From: Pseudomonas yamanorum
Lineage (GTDB): Bacteria; Pseudomonadota; Gammaproteobacteria; Pseudomonadales; Pseudomonadaceae
Assembly (NCBI RefSeq): GCF_900105735.1
Contig: NZ_LT629793.1
Location: forward strand, 3,410,001-3,474,000
DNA: 64,000 nt
Direction: 5' to 3'
Below are positions 37,391-45,497 of the stretch, one piece after another. Below the pieces are notes generated by a model. The model searched no databases. It was given only the letters and a program-made list of their open reading frames with translations, and was not told the DNA's origin. Position 1 is the stretch's first letter; each line of letters begins with the position of its first letter. The position numbers and the translations under genes are program-made.

Positions 37391-37858
37391 TCAGTTTTCG
37401 GGGTATTCAGCAACGACGTGGTCTGTGCCTGCCTTTGACAAGCCGATTACCTTATACGCGTCATGTTTCCCGTCCACATCCATTCCTGGGGAGCCGGCCG
37501 GCATGCCTGGAACGGCAATCCCGAGCAGGTCATCACGTTTGCTCATCGCAATGATTTGCTCGGCGGGCACGTGACCTTCAGCAAACTTTCCGTTGATGGT
37601 TGCTGTGTGACAAGACGAGAGCTCAGGAGAAATCCCGAGACCGCGCTTGATCGCGCTCATGTTGGTTTCCACGTGATCAACGACGGTAAAGCCGCTGGCT
37701 TCAAGGTGCTGGATCCATTTCTTGCAGCACCCGCAATTAGCGTCGCGATGTACATCGATCGTCAATGGCTCTGCTGCGTGACTGGCTGAACTGATGAACA
37801 GAGCCACGAGAGCAGCGAGACGAAGTGCCCGTCTGCGACGAAGAGAGTTATTTCGCAT
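37391..37858 (-). CDS. periplasmic DUF411 metal-binding protein
   Basis: A 155-residue secreted protein: signal peptide ending near SASHAAE, then the Cys-rich motif ANCGCCKKWIQHLEASGF and the family segment LSSCHTATINGKFAEGHVPAE. DUF411 proteins are often found with copper-resistance genes and are thought to bind Cu(I) through the Cys pairs. ATG 37858 has AAGGA at a good distance and overlaps the end of the cytochrome gene; the longer frame upstream is a shadow. It is the last gene of the copA operon. Confidence 0.88.
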   Translation of the reverse strand: MRNNSLRRRRALRLAALVALFISSASHAAEPLTIDVHRDANCGCCKKWIQHLEASGFTVVDHVETNMSAIKRGLGISPELSSCHTATINGKFAEGHVPAEQIIAMSKRDDLLGIAVPGMPAGSPGMDVDGKHDAYKVIGLSKAGTDHVVAEYPEN

Positions 37859-38651
37859 GGGTATGTTCCTTCCCATCAGTATGTGTATGTGATTTGGGCT
37901 GTACGGTTGGAGTCGGGGCCGCATCATCTGAAGCTTCCCTAACCTTATGATCGGCGTGGTCAACAGGCTCATTTGCAGACGGCGCTGGGGAGGGGCCATG
38001 GGCATGTGCCGTGTTTTTCTCGTCATCATGAGCGCGGACTTCCGCCCTTTGGTTGGCAGCACCTGCGCCACTTTGCCCCTGGGTCGTTCCATGCTGACCC
38101 TCATGGTTGTGCATCACGCTTTCGCCACCACCGTGTTGATGGCCACCGCTACTCGTGATCAGAGCTTTGTATTGCTCTGCATCCAGTGACGGAAGTTGCT
38201 GGAGAAATGCGACCATCCCCCATATGTAGGGATCGGCCATGCTTTTGCCCCACGCGGGCATGCCGGTGGATTTGATGCCGTGCTTGATGATCCAAAAAGC
38301 TGCGGCTGGGTGCCCATCGACGCCCAGTTTCGAAAGGTTCGGAGGTGCGGGGTAAAGGCTGTTACTCAGTTCGGTGCCTGTAAGGCCCGGAGCTAAATGG
38401 CAACCGACACACATCGAGTTGTAGTTGCCAGCACCTTCACGGATGAGGGCTTCTTGGCTCAGGTCGGGGACCTGAATGTTGCGCGAGCGCACTTCGATCG
38501 AGCGATCCCGAGCAATAGAAAGTAGCGCGTAGACGGGAGCGGAGTGCGGGTCATCCGCCCCGACATTGATCACGCCGAAATACACCGCGCCGGCAGCCGC
38601 TGCTACGGTGGCCAGACCAGCAGCTATCAGTGCCTTCAGCGTTATTTTCAT
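37848..38651 (-). CDS. c-type cytochrome with His-rich tail
   Basis: A 267-residue periplasmic protein anchored by an N-terminal hydrophobic segment. It has a single haem site CVGCH (81-85) and the axial Met in KSTGMPAWG. The C-terminal third is rich in His, Ala and acidic residues and ends HTHTDGKEHTHAK, which looks like a metal-binding tail. Its place between copB and the DUF411 gene suggests electron transfer linked to Cu(I) oxidation by CopA; that role is inferred. Confidence 0.88.
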   Translation of the reverse strand: MKITLKALIAAGLATVAAAAGAVYFGVINVGADDPHSAPVYALLSIARDRSIEVRSRNIQVPDLSQEALIREGAGNYNSMCVGCHLAPGLTGTELSNSLYPAPPNLSKLGVDGHPAAAFWIIKHGIKSTGMPAWGKSMADPYIWGMVAFLQQLPSLDAEQYKALITSSGGHQHGGGESVMHNHEGQHGTTQGQSGAGAANQRAEVRAHDDEKNTAHAHGPSPAPSANEPVDHADHKVREASDDAAPTPTVQPKSHTHTDGKEHTHAK

Positions 38652-38660
38652 ACTTGGTTC

Positions 38661-39602
38661 TCAAAACCACATCCGAATACCGGCGACAAAGCGTGCCTCG
38701 CTGGCATCTTCACCTTCCTCACGTGCAAAGTCTGCCGTATTGCCATAGGAACGGCTCCAACTCACCCCGATATAAGGGGCAAATTGGCGCACAATCTCAT
38801 AACGCAATCGGAGCCCCACTTCGGTGTTGGCTACTCCGGACCCGATGCCGCGCTGAGGGTCATTCTTCCCGTAAAAATTGACCTCGGCCGTCGGCTGCAA
38901 AATCAATCGATTCGTCAGCAGAATGTCGTAATCGCCTTCCAGCCGAGCAGCCGATTGACCGTTCTCACCGATGTAGGCAGTTGCTTCGGCCTCGAAGTTG
39001 TATAGGGCCATGCCCTGAATGCCGAGTGCGGCCCAGGTTTGAGGAGACCCTGGTTTGAAATCCTGTCGTACACCGGTGACGACGTCCCACCACGGTCCGA
39101 TGGAGTGCCCCCAGAGCGCGGATAATTCAGCGCTTTCCGTCACGCCATTGGTACGTTCGCCTTCCGAGCGCAACCACAGTCGATCACTGTCACCGCCGAT
39201 CCATCCTTTCGCATCCCAGGCCAACGCACTACCGTTGTCAGCATCCTGGTATTCAAACTTATCCAGCAGCATGAAAGAGTTGATTGTTTTGTCGTGGACA
39301 CCATGACCAGCGACATCTGGGAAGGCGGCTGCACGGTCAGCATCGGTAAGAACGGGGATAGGGGTTCGACTGGTTGCCGTCGTCCCTTCATCCATACTTT
39401 CCATGCCGGTCATTTGACCGTCGTCCATTTTCATCTTGCTGTGGTCCATAGCCCCCATGTTGCTATGGTCCATCGCTCCCATGGAGCCATGGTTCATCTT
39501 GGAGTGATCCATCTCTTCAGCGGCGTGAGCCACGGCAAAGAAGACAGGACTCGTAGAAACTGCCAATACCATCAACGTTGGGCGTAAAAAATTCCTGGTC
39601 AT
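38661..39602 (-). CDS. copB: copper resistance outer-membrane protein CopB
   Basis: A 313-residue protein beginning with a signal peptide and a short Met/His-rich segment (repeats of MDHSKM and MDHSNM). The CopB beta-barrel domain follows and ends VAGIRMWF with a C-terminal Phe, typical of outer-membrane proteins. It is thought to bind or pass copper across the outer membrane. ATG 39602 gives [16 protein letters not shown], a normal signal; the longer frame is not conserved. Confidence 0.95.
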   Translation of the reverse strand: MTRNFLRPTLMVLAVSTSPVFFAVAHAAEEMDHSKMNHGSMGAMDHSNMGAMDHSKMKMDDGQMTGMESMDEGTTATSRTPIPVLTDADRAAAFPDVAGHGVHDKTINSFMLLDKFEYQDADNGSALAWDAKGWIGGDSDRLWLRSEGERTNGVTESAELSALWGHSIGPWWDVVTGVRQDFKPGSPQTWAALGIQGMALYNFEAEATAYIGENGQSAARLEGDYDILLTNRLILQPTAEVNFYGKNDPQRGIGSGVANTEVGLRLRYEIVRQFAPYIGVSWSRSYGNTADFAREEGEDASEARFVAGIRMWF

Positions 39603-39606
39603 GATC

Positions 39607-39855
39607 TCAATCCGCCTTCTTGTTTTCTTGGTCATGATCCATCGACTCATGGCGCATCTTGGTATGAGGCATCGTCGCGTGATTCGGCGTTGCCTCGTTT
39701 GACGTGGTCGCAGTCTTGTTCGGCGCATCCGCAGAAGTAGCAGGTGAAGGATCACCACGTTCTTCGACTGCCAATGCTACGCAGGAGAATCCACCCATCA
39801 GGCCAAAGGCAAAGAGGCAACCGACCAGCGATTTACGATTTAGGTGTGTGCTCAC
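39607..39855 (-). CDS. small secreted His/Met-rich protein between copA and copB
   Basis: An 82-residue protein starting at GTG 39855 with AAGGAG seven nt upstream. A signal peptide ends near CVALA, then comes a low-complexity stretch with several His/Met pairs ([17 protein letters not shown]). It lies 4 nt before copB and 12 nt after copA, so it belongs to the operon. I recognise no named family; a small periplasmic copper-binding role is plausible. Confidence 0.7.
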   Translation of the reverse strand: MSTHLNRKSLVGCLFAFGLMGGFSCVALAVEERGDPSPATSADAPNKTATTSNEATPNHATMPHTKMRHESMDHDQENKKAD

Positions 39856-39867
39856 AGATCGTCTCCT

Positions 39868-41796
39868 TTACTCATCAACCCGTACTTCACGGAACATGCC
39901 CATTTCCATATGGAAAAGCAGGTGGCAGTGATAGGCCCAGCGACCTAAAGCATCGGCGGTGACTCGATAGCTGCGCTTGGTACCCGGTGGCATGTCGATT
40001 GTGTGCTTACGTACCATGAACTTGCCGTTTTCATCTTCAAGGTCGCTCCACATTCCATGAAGGTGGATGGGGTGCGTCATCATGGTGTCGTTTACCAAGG
40101 TGATGCGAAGACGCTCCCCGTACTTGAGGCGAAGGGGCTCAGCATCAGAAAATTTGATGCCGTTGAAGGACCAGGAAAACTTTTCCATGTGACCGGTCAG
40201 ATGCAGCTCAATGGTGCGATTGGGCTCTCGGCCATCAGGGTCCTGGAAAGTGCTCTTCAGATCTGAGTAAGTGAGCACGCGTCGACCGTTGTTCCGCAAA
40301 CCGATACCTGGATCGTTCAGTTTTGGCGTTGGGTTCATGGCCTGCATGTCAACCAACGGGTTGTTGGTTTCGGACGCTGGGTGAGATTGCATCTCGCCTC
40401 CCATGCCCCCCATGCCTCCCATCTGGCTGTGATCCATGCCGGCCATGTTGGGCATGTCACCTTTGTCCATCCCCGCCATCTTGCTGTGGTCCATGCCGGC
40501 CATGTTGGACATGTCACCTTTGTCCATACCTGCCATCTTGCTATGGTCCATGCTGGCCATATTGGTCATGTCACCACTGTCCATGCCGGTCATCCCGGTC
40601 ATGCCACCTTCGTCCATTCCCTGCATCTTGCTGTGATCCATGCCAGCCATGCTGCCATGGTCCATGCCAGCCATACCGCCCATGCCCATGTCATCCATGG
40701 TCAACAGCGGACGCGGATCGATCGCCGGTACCGGTGCTTTCAGTCCTTCACGAACTGCCAAGGTCCCCCGCGCATGGCCGGTTCTATCCATGGACTGGGC
40801 AAAGATTGTGTAAGCCTCCTCGGTGGCAGGCTCAACAATCACATCATAGGTTTCTGCCACGGCGATTCGGAATTCATCGACACTGACTGGTTGGACATAT
40901 TGGCCGTCGGCCGCCACCACGGTCATTTTCAAACCAGGAATGCGAACATCGAAATAGCTCATCGCTGAGCCATTGATAAAGCGCAGGCGTAGCTTCTCGC
41001 CAGGCTTAAAAATACCGGTCCAGTTGCCGTTCGGCGCTTGGCCATTCATGAGGTAGGTGTAGGTATCCCCGCTGACGTCTGCCAGATCAGTTGGGTTCAT
41101 TTTCATTTCGGCCCACATTTTTCGGTCGGCGACGGCAGCAGACCAACCTTGCTTGCTGACGTCGTCGATGAAGTCGCCCACGGTACGTTTGTGGTGGTTG
41201 TAGTAGTCCGATTGTTTCTTGAGTTTGGCCATGACGCGACCAGGATCCTCATCGGTCCAGTCAGTCAGCATCACCACATAGTCGCGATTGTATTGAAACG
41301 GCTCAGGCTCTTTCGAATCGATGACTATTGGCCCGTAAACACCTGCCTGCTCTTGCAACCCAGAATGGCTGTGGTACCAGTACGTGCCGTTTTGATGCAC
41401 CTTGAACTTGTATTCGTACATGCCGTCGGGCGCGATGCCGTGGAAGCTCAAACCCGGTACGCCATCCATGTTGGCAGGCAAAATAATGCCGTGCCAGTGG
41501 ATGGAGGTGTCTTGATCCAGACGGTTCTTCACGCGCAGAGTGACCGTCTCCCCTTCGCGCCAACGCAGCAAAGGCCCCGGCAACGAGCCATTGATGGTCA
41601 TGGCTGTGCGCGGCGAGCCAGTGATGTTTACCGGCGTTTCACCAATAAACAGATCAAATTCGTTGCCGGTGAGGACGCTCGGCAGGCCTGGACTGGTCAC
41701 TGCCCATACAGGAGTGCGCCACAGACCAAGGCCGCCAAGGATGCCGCCGGCGGCCAGGCCTTTAACGAATGTCCGTCTAGAGGTTTTGGAATGCAT
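39868..41796 (-). CDS. copA: periplasmic multicopper oxidase CopA
   Basis: Oxidises Cu(I) and sequesters copper in the periplasm. The 642-residue protein starts [18 protein letters not shown], a Tat signal with twin arginine; an upstream TTG start (41811) is less likely. The four copper-site motifs are present (HWHG, HSHSG, HPIHLHG and [13 protein letters not shown]). Between cupredoxin domains 2 and 3 lies a Met-rich stretch of degenerate repeats of the type MAGMDHSKM and MDKGDM. It is the first gene of the copA-copB-cytochrome-DUF411 operon, with a CopR-type box at 41937-41951. Confidence 0.97.
   Translation of the reverse strand: MHSKTSRRTFVKGLAAGGILGGLGLWRTPVWAVTSPGLPSVLTGNEFDLFIGETPVNITGSPRTAMTINGSLPGPLLRWREGETVTLRVKNRLDQDTSIHWHGIILPANMDGVPGLSFHGIAPDGMYEYKFKVHQNGTYWYHSHSGLQEQAGVYGPIVIDSKEPEPFQYNRDYVVMLTDWTDEDPGRVMAKLKKQSDYYNHHKRTVGDFIDDVSKQGWSAAVADRKMWAEMKMNPTDLADVSGDTYTYLMNGQAPNGNWTGIFKPGEKLRLRFINGSAMSYFDVRIPGLKMTVVAADGQYVQPVSVDEFRIAVAETYDVIVEPATEEAYTIFAQSMDRTGHARGTLAVREGLKAPVPAIDPRPLLTMDDMGMGGMAGMDHGSMAGMDHSKMQGMDEGGMTGMTGMDSGDMTNMASMDHSKMAGMDKGDMSNMAGMDHSKMAGMDKGDMPNMAGMDHSQMGGMGGMGGEMQSHPASETNNPLVDMQAMNPTPKLNDPGIGLRNNGRRVLTYSDLKSTFQDPDGREPNRTIELHLTGHMEKFSWSFNGIKFSDAEPLRLKYGERLRITLVNDTMMTHPIHLHGMWSDLEDENGKFMVRKHTIDMPPGTKRSYRVTADALGRWAYHCHLLFHMEMGMFREVRVDE
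40393..40690 (-). repeat. Met/His/Asp-rich repeat tract in copA
   Basis: Degenerate tandem units encode [27 protein letters not shown] and similar. Two consecutive units of about 60 bp (around 40431-40550) are nearly identical. They are likely weak copper-binding sites and, as DNA, a place where copy number can change. Confidence 0.8.
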
Positions 41797-41936
41797 GCCG
41801 TTTATTTCCAATCAGTCAAAAGGGAGCCGTTCAAATCAACCCGTGAGTTGGCAAGATGAGCTTCGCTTACCGAAAAAAAGACGAATTTTTCATTGCAGGC
41901 GAGCTTAGAAATTGCCACATCTAAACCACCTTCGTG

Positions 41937-41951
41937 ATTACATTTCTGTCA
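41937..41951 (-). promoter_or_regulatory. putative CopR box of copA
   Basis: On the minus strand TGACAGAAATGTAAT, 141 nt upstream of copA. A -10-like TAGATG follows 13 nt after the box. Confidence 0.75.
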
Positions 41952-41973
41952 GCTTGGCCGCGTGCCTAATCGT

Positions 41974-42180
41974 TCAGCAGTTTTTATGATCCATCGCTTT
42001 GGCTTTGCTTTCAGCGACAGGCGGTTGAGCGCTCTGCGTTTGAGCTACCTGGTACGATTCCATCGAATTCGTCCTGGCCACTTCCATACGTGCGAAAGTC
42101 CGGTCACCACCGCCTTCAGCCATGGCCAGAGTGGAAACAGTCAGCGCTGCGACGACGAACAAGGTTTTGATGGTGTTCAT
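41974..42180 (-). CDS. ptrA: PtrA-type copper-inducible periplasmic protein
   Basis: A 68-residue protein starting MNTIKTLFVVAALTV at ATG 42180: signal peptide ending TLAMA, then EGGGDRTFARMEVARTNSMESYQ, the PtrA N-terminal signature, and a short His/Cys tail (MDHKNC). In P. aeruginosa PtrA is strongly copper-induced through CopR, contributes to copper tolerance and was first described as a repressor of type III secretion. A CopR-type box lies at 42306. Confidence 0.82.
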   Translation of the reverse strand: MNTIKTLFVVAALTVSTLAMAEGGGDRTFARMEVARTNSMESYQVAQTQSAQPPVAESKAKAMDHKNC

Positions 42181-42305
42181 ATGGGCTACCTCAGATGTGT
42201 GAAAATATCCCCTCTGAATCACATCATGGATTGGACTCTTTGGGGGTGAGCAATAGACTCAGTTGGACTATAAGAGACACCCCCTGTCAGGAAGCTTAGG
42301 CCAAT

Positions 42306-42320
42306 ATTACAGTTGTGTCA
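42306..42320 (-). promoter_or_regulatory. putative CopR box of ptrA
   Basis: Minus-strand TGACACAACTGTAAT, 126 nt upstream of the ptrA ATG. Confidence 0.7.
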
Positions 42321-42563
42321 GTTTGGGATATTTTTCTTGAAGTACACGCTATTTAATACGTATGGTCTCCATCTTTTCGCATTGCGCGACTTTTATTGAA
42401 TATAAGATTGAAGTGTAATCATTGCTTTGGGTTCCATTAATTCTCACGGAGGCGATGTTCTAGGTCTCTCCATTAAAATTAATAGGAGACTTGAATGCGC
42501 TGCTGCAACAGCTGAATGTTCAATGATCACAGAAGATAGTAATGCCACCGAGGGTGATTAATT

Positions 42564-42977
42564 GTGAGTATTAATTTTGAGAAAGCATTAGGCTCCGCAG
42601 AAAGAGCGTTAGTTTATCGTGGCCAAAGAGCTGAGATCTTGAGTAACAATATCGCGAACGCTGACACTCCGAACTTCAAAGCCCAGGACTTGGATTTTTC
42701 TACTGTGCTCGCCAGCCAAACCAAAGAACCTGCTACCACTGCGTTTTCTTTGAAAACAACAAACGCAAAGCATTTTCTTAAGAAAGAATCGGCGGTGGCT
42801 ATATACGGGCGCGACTTGCTTTACAGCACGCCGGCTCAGCCTGCCTTGGACCAAAATACTGTCGATCAGCAGGTCGAGGTCGCCAAATACACAGAAAACG
42901 CAATACGTTTCGATGCCGCTTTTACTCGGCTAAATGGAGCATTCAAGGGTTTGCTCAAAGCTCTGCGCGGTGACTAG
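42564..42977 (+). CDS. flgB: orphan flagellar basal-body rod protein FlgB
   Basis: A 137-residue protein that is recognisably FlgB from end to end. The N-terminus is SINFEKALGSAERALVYRGQ, the rod-family motif is ILSNNIANADTPNFKAQD, and the C-terminus is LNGAFKGLLKALRGD. FlgB is the proximal rod protein of the flagellum. The start is GTG 42564. No other flagellar gene is nearby; it stands between ptrA and copZ and has diverged at several positions (for example AKHFLKKESAVAIYGRDLLY). It may be a functional extra copy or a relic with a new role. Confidence 0.9.
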   Translation: MSINFEKALGSAERALVYRGQRAEILSNNIANADTPNFKAQDLDFSTVLASQTKEPATTAFSLKTTNAKHFLKKESAVAIYGRDLLYSTPAQPALDQNTVDQQVEVAKYTENAIRFDAAFTRLNGAFKGLLKALRGD

Positions 42978-43087
42978 CAGCATAGGCGCATGCGAGCCAA
43001 CTTTGGCCGATACAGCGGCTCAGGTACTTTCGGATTCAAAGGTATTCACCATCAGACGGCGCTCTACTCAGGAGCAGGAATCTCCGT

Positions 43088-43288
43088 TCAATGGCTGATC
43101 TTGGAAGGAAAGCCAACCGCCTCCACAGCTTTACGAAGCTGTTCCGCGTTTTCGCTACTTTCAACACTCACCTTACCGGTTGATCGATCGACTGAGACCG
43201 TAGCGTTGCCGTCCAGTGCCTGGATCGCTCTGGTGATTTTGCCGACGCAGCTGCCGCAACCAATGCCTGATACATCTAAGACGACCAT
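43088..43288 (-). CDS. copZ: copper chaperone CopZ (HMA domain)
   Basis: A 66-residue single heavy-metal-associated domain. The Cu(I) motif is GCGSCV, followed by the ferredoxin-like fold to the end (SAENAEQLRKAVEAVGFPS-like segment). It would carry cytosolic Cu(I) to the P-type ATPase and regulators. ATG 43288 has GAGGA at good spacing; the longer frame is unsupported. A CueR-like operator lies upstream. Confidence 0.93.
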   Translation of the reverse strand: MVVLDVSGIGCGSCVGKITRAIQALDGNATVSVDRSTGKVSVESSENAEQLRKAVEAVGFPSKISH

Positions 43289-43332
43289 GTTAATTATCCT
43301 CGTGCTGAGCGGTGTCTTTTCCCCGCAGCTAA

Positions 43333-43364
43333 AGCATCGACGTTGACACCGTGGCAAGGTCAAC
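43333..43364 (-). promoter_or_regulatory. CueR-type operator/promoter of copZ
   Basis: A 23-bp imperfect dyad at 43342-43364 reads GTTGACCTTGCCACGG at its start on the minus strand. It begins with a -35 (TTGACC) and is followed by a long 19-20 bp spacer to a weak -10 (GATGCT), the MerR/CueR arrangement. No cueR gene is in the window. Confidence 0.65.
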
Positions 43365-43587
43365 AATTATCTAATCAAGGCCGTGAGCGTCATTTCGAGA
43401 AATTTCACAAACTTGACCACCCGGTTGTTAATCAGCTCACTACCGTTTGAACGGATTCGACCAGTGCGCCCTATGGCCCTGGTCGGTTGAGGTCGCCTAA
43501 CGGCACATTGCGGCTCTCTTGCTTGATCCCTCGATTTTGTAAGCCTCTCGTTCCGTCAAACAGCTTTGATCTGTCCTCCCGCGAACC

Positions 43588-43617
43588 TTGCATAGGTATA
43601 GGGGGTACGCCTATCAT
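43588..43617 (+). promoter_or_regulatory. dmeR promoter with G-tract operator
   Basis: TTGCAT (43588-43593), an 18-bp spacer and TATCAT (43612-43617). The spacer contains AGGTATAGGGGGTACGCC, a G5 tract inside an inverted repeat, like RcnR/DmeR operators. A second G6 tract lies at 43635-43640 just before the GTG start and doubles as ribosome binding site. Confidence 0.6.
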
Positions 43618-43646
43618 GCGAGCTAATATAGCCAGGGGGGTATCAC

Positions 43647-43922
43647 GTGGGCCACATCGCATCACACAAAGACGATCTTCTTAAACGCGTAAAACGTATT
43701 GCCGGACAGATTCAAGCTGTTGAACGAGCATTGGAATCGGATCTCGACTGCGCCAAGACACTCCATCTTGTTGCGGCCACTCGGGGTGCCATCAACGGGC
43801 TGATGGAAGAGATCATCGAGGATCACGCACGAGAGCATGTCGCGAACCCTGCGCTCAGCGAAGAAGAGCGTAACAAGGGCGTCGAAGAGCTTCTTGAAGC
43901 TATCCGCCGGTACTCCAAGTGA
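43647..43922 (+). CDS. dmeR: DmeR-type metal-sensing repressor (RcnR/CsoR family)
   Basis: A 91-residue all-helical repressor, GTG start. It has the metal-site residues of the Co/Ni-sensing branch (His near the N-terminus in GHIASHKDD and the Cys in DLDCAKTLH) and the family core RGAINGLMEEIIEDHAREHV. It precedes dmeF by 20 nt, the known DmeR-DmeF arrangement, so it most likely represses the exporter until Ni or Co binds. Confidence 0.88.
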   Translation: MGHIASHKDDLLKRVKRIAGQIQAVERALESDLDCAKTLHLVAATRGAINGLMEEIIEDHAREHVANPALSEEERNKGVEELLEAIRRYSK

Positions 43923-43942
43923 ATGCATCCAGGTAAACACGT

Positions 43943-44863
43943 ATGAGCAGGACAGACATCGATTACACACACGACCACGTGTTTCTAGGCTCAGCGCACG
44001 ACGAGAATGCCAAGCGTACGCTTTGGGTTGTAGCACTCACGGTGGTAATGATGATCGGGGAGATCACCGCCGGCTATATCACGGGTTCGATGGCGTTACT
44101 GGCCGATGGCTTCCACATGGCAACCCATGCCGGCGCATTGGGCATCGCGGCGGCCGCTTACGGATACGCAAAACGCCACGCTACCAGCCAGCGCTACAGT
44201 TTCGGTACAGGAAAGGTTGGAGACTTGGGCGGGTTCGCCTCGGCGCTGATTCTCGGCATTGTTGCGTTGGGCATTGGCGTTGAATCGGTCATGCGTTTGT
44301 TGCAGCCAACACCGGTTCAATTTGGCACCGCGACCCTCATCGCCGTTGTCGGTTTGCTCGTCAACATTGTCAGTGCCCTGCTGCTGGGGCATGGGCACGA
44401 CCACGACCACGACCACGATCACGATCACCCTCATGCCCACAACGGAAACGACAACAACTTGAGGTCCGCCTATGTCCATGTCATTGCAGACGCGTTGACG
44501 TCGATTCTGGCCATCGCTGCATTGCTTGCCGGTCGGTATCTGGGCTGGGTGTGGCTCGACCCGGTCATGGGTATCGTCGGCGCTATCGTTATCGCGCGTT
44601 GGGCCTGGACCTTGATGGGGGTAACTGCGGGCGTGTTGCTCGATCAGACCGACGCCCACGTTGCCGAGGAAATCCGCGAACTCGTTGAGAAACCGGGTGG
44701 CGCTACCATTACAGACTTGCACGTTTGGAGGGTGGGTCCTCAAGCGCGCGCGGCGATCGTCAGCGTTCTAGGTGAAGCCACTGTGAACGCCGACAGCATT
44801 CGTGAACGTCTCAAACCGGTTCACGAAGTCAGCCACCTGACCGTCGAGTTCCGACAAACATGA
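43943..44863 (+). CDS. dmeF: Co(II)/Ni(II) efflux transporter DmeF (CDF family)
   Basis: A 306-residue cation diffusion facilitator. Six membrane helices include the metal-site motif ADGFHMATHAG in helix II and DALTSILAIAAL in helix V. A His/Asp loop of alternating HD repeats (about residues 151-167) sits between helices IV and V. The N-terminus HDHVFLGSAHDENAKRT is characteristic of the DmeF branch rather than ZitB or FieF. It exports cobalt and nickel using the proton gradient. Confidence 0.92.
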   Translation: MSRTDIDYTHDHVFLGSAHDENAKRTLWVVALTVVMMIGEITAGYITGSMALLADGFHMATHAGALGIAAAAYGYAKRHATSQRYSFGTGKVGDLGGFASALILGIVALGIGVESVMRLLQPTPVQFGTATLIAVVGLLVNIVSALLLGHGHDHDHDHDHDHPHAHNGNDNNLRSAYVHVIADALTSILAIAALLAGRYLGWVWLDPVMGIVGAIVIARWAWTLMGVTAGVLLDQTDAHVAEEIRELVEKPGGATITDLHVWRVGPQARAAIVSVLGEATVNADSIRERLKPVHEVSHLTVEFRQT

Positions 44864-44902
44864 CTCAGCGCCTGTCCAGCACAGCCTCTATAGGAAACAC
44901 CG

Positions 44903-45274
44903 ATGCCGCCCGGTAAACGTGAGCTGGCTCGAATCGAGCGCCAGTTGATCGTCACGCTCACCGACGCGTGCGAAACAGCAAAGGACGAGATAAAGGGCTT
45001 TATTTGGCTCACTCACACCGCTGACCTAAGTGCGTTGGCTGAAACCCTAAAGGTCATCTGGGTGTTCGAAACCCTGGCTGACAGGAAGCGGGCCGAGATT
45101 GATGCGAAGGCCCGCATCTTTGAGTTGACGGCGATCGCCTTGAAAGAGGCCAATCTTGACCTGCCTGTTTCAGACCGCAATGTCCGCTTTGACTCGGAGC
45201 AAGAGTGCCAACGCACGCACATAGGCGACTGGAAACGTCGCGTGGCTCAACTACATAAAGCTAAGGGGGACTGA
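44903..45274 (+). CDS. conserved small protein of unknown function
   Basis: A soluble, charged 123-residue protein. The segment TDACETAKDEIKGFIWLTH recalls a widespread small family in proteobacteria that is sometimes labelled a Fis-family regulator without good reason. I see no helix-turn-helix, signal peptide or metal motif. It follows dmeF by 39 nt and precedes the DUF1289 gene by 2 nt, so it is probably cotranscribed. Confidence 0.65.
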   Translation: MPPGKRELARIERQLIVTLTDACETAKDEIKGFIWLTHTADLSALAETLKVIWVFETLADRKRAEIDAKARIFELTAIALKEANLDLPVSDRNVRFDSEQECQRTHIGDWKRRVAQLHKAKGD

Positions 45275-45276
45275 CC

Positions 45277-45477
45277 ATGGCAAAAGAAATCGAGAATCCT
45301 TGTATCTCGGTTTGCCAACTCAGTGGTGATCTGTGTGTGAGCTGCGGGCGGAATAAGGAAGACATCAGAAAGTGGAAGCGCATGAAGCGGCCCGAAAAAA
45401 TGGCCGCTGTGCAAAGGGCGAATGCGCGCTTAAAGGGATTGAAGAAAGCACATGGATCGCCATTCCCCCCGAGTTAA
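45277..45477 (+). CDS. DUF1289 small Cys-rich protein
   Basis: A 66-residue protein with the DUF1289 pattern: PCISVCQLSGDLCVSCGRN followed by EDIRKWKRM and PEKMAAVQRANARL. The four Cys probably bind a metal such as Zn. The molecular function is unknown. It lies 2 nt after the preceding gene and converges with the copper ATPase gene. Confidence 0.8.
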   Translation: MAKEIENPCISVCQLSGDLCVSCGRNKEDIRKWKRMKRPEKMAAVQRANARLKGLKKAHGSPFPPS

Positions 45478-45497
45478 AACCGCTGCAATTTTGAAGG

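Noticed and set aside
43342..43348. TTGACAC-like TnsB repeat core upstream of copZ
   Set aside because: It is part of the CueR-type dyad and has no neighbouring repeats, so it is not a transposon end.
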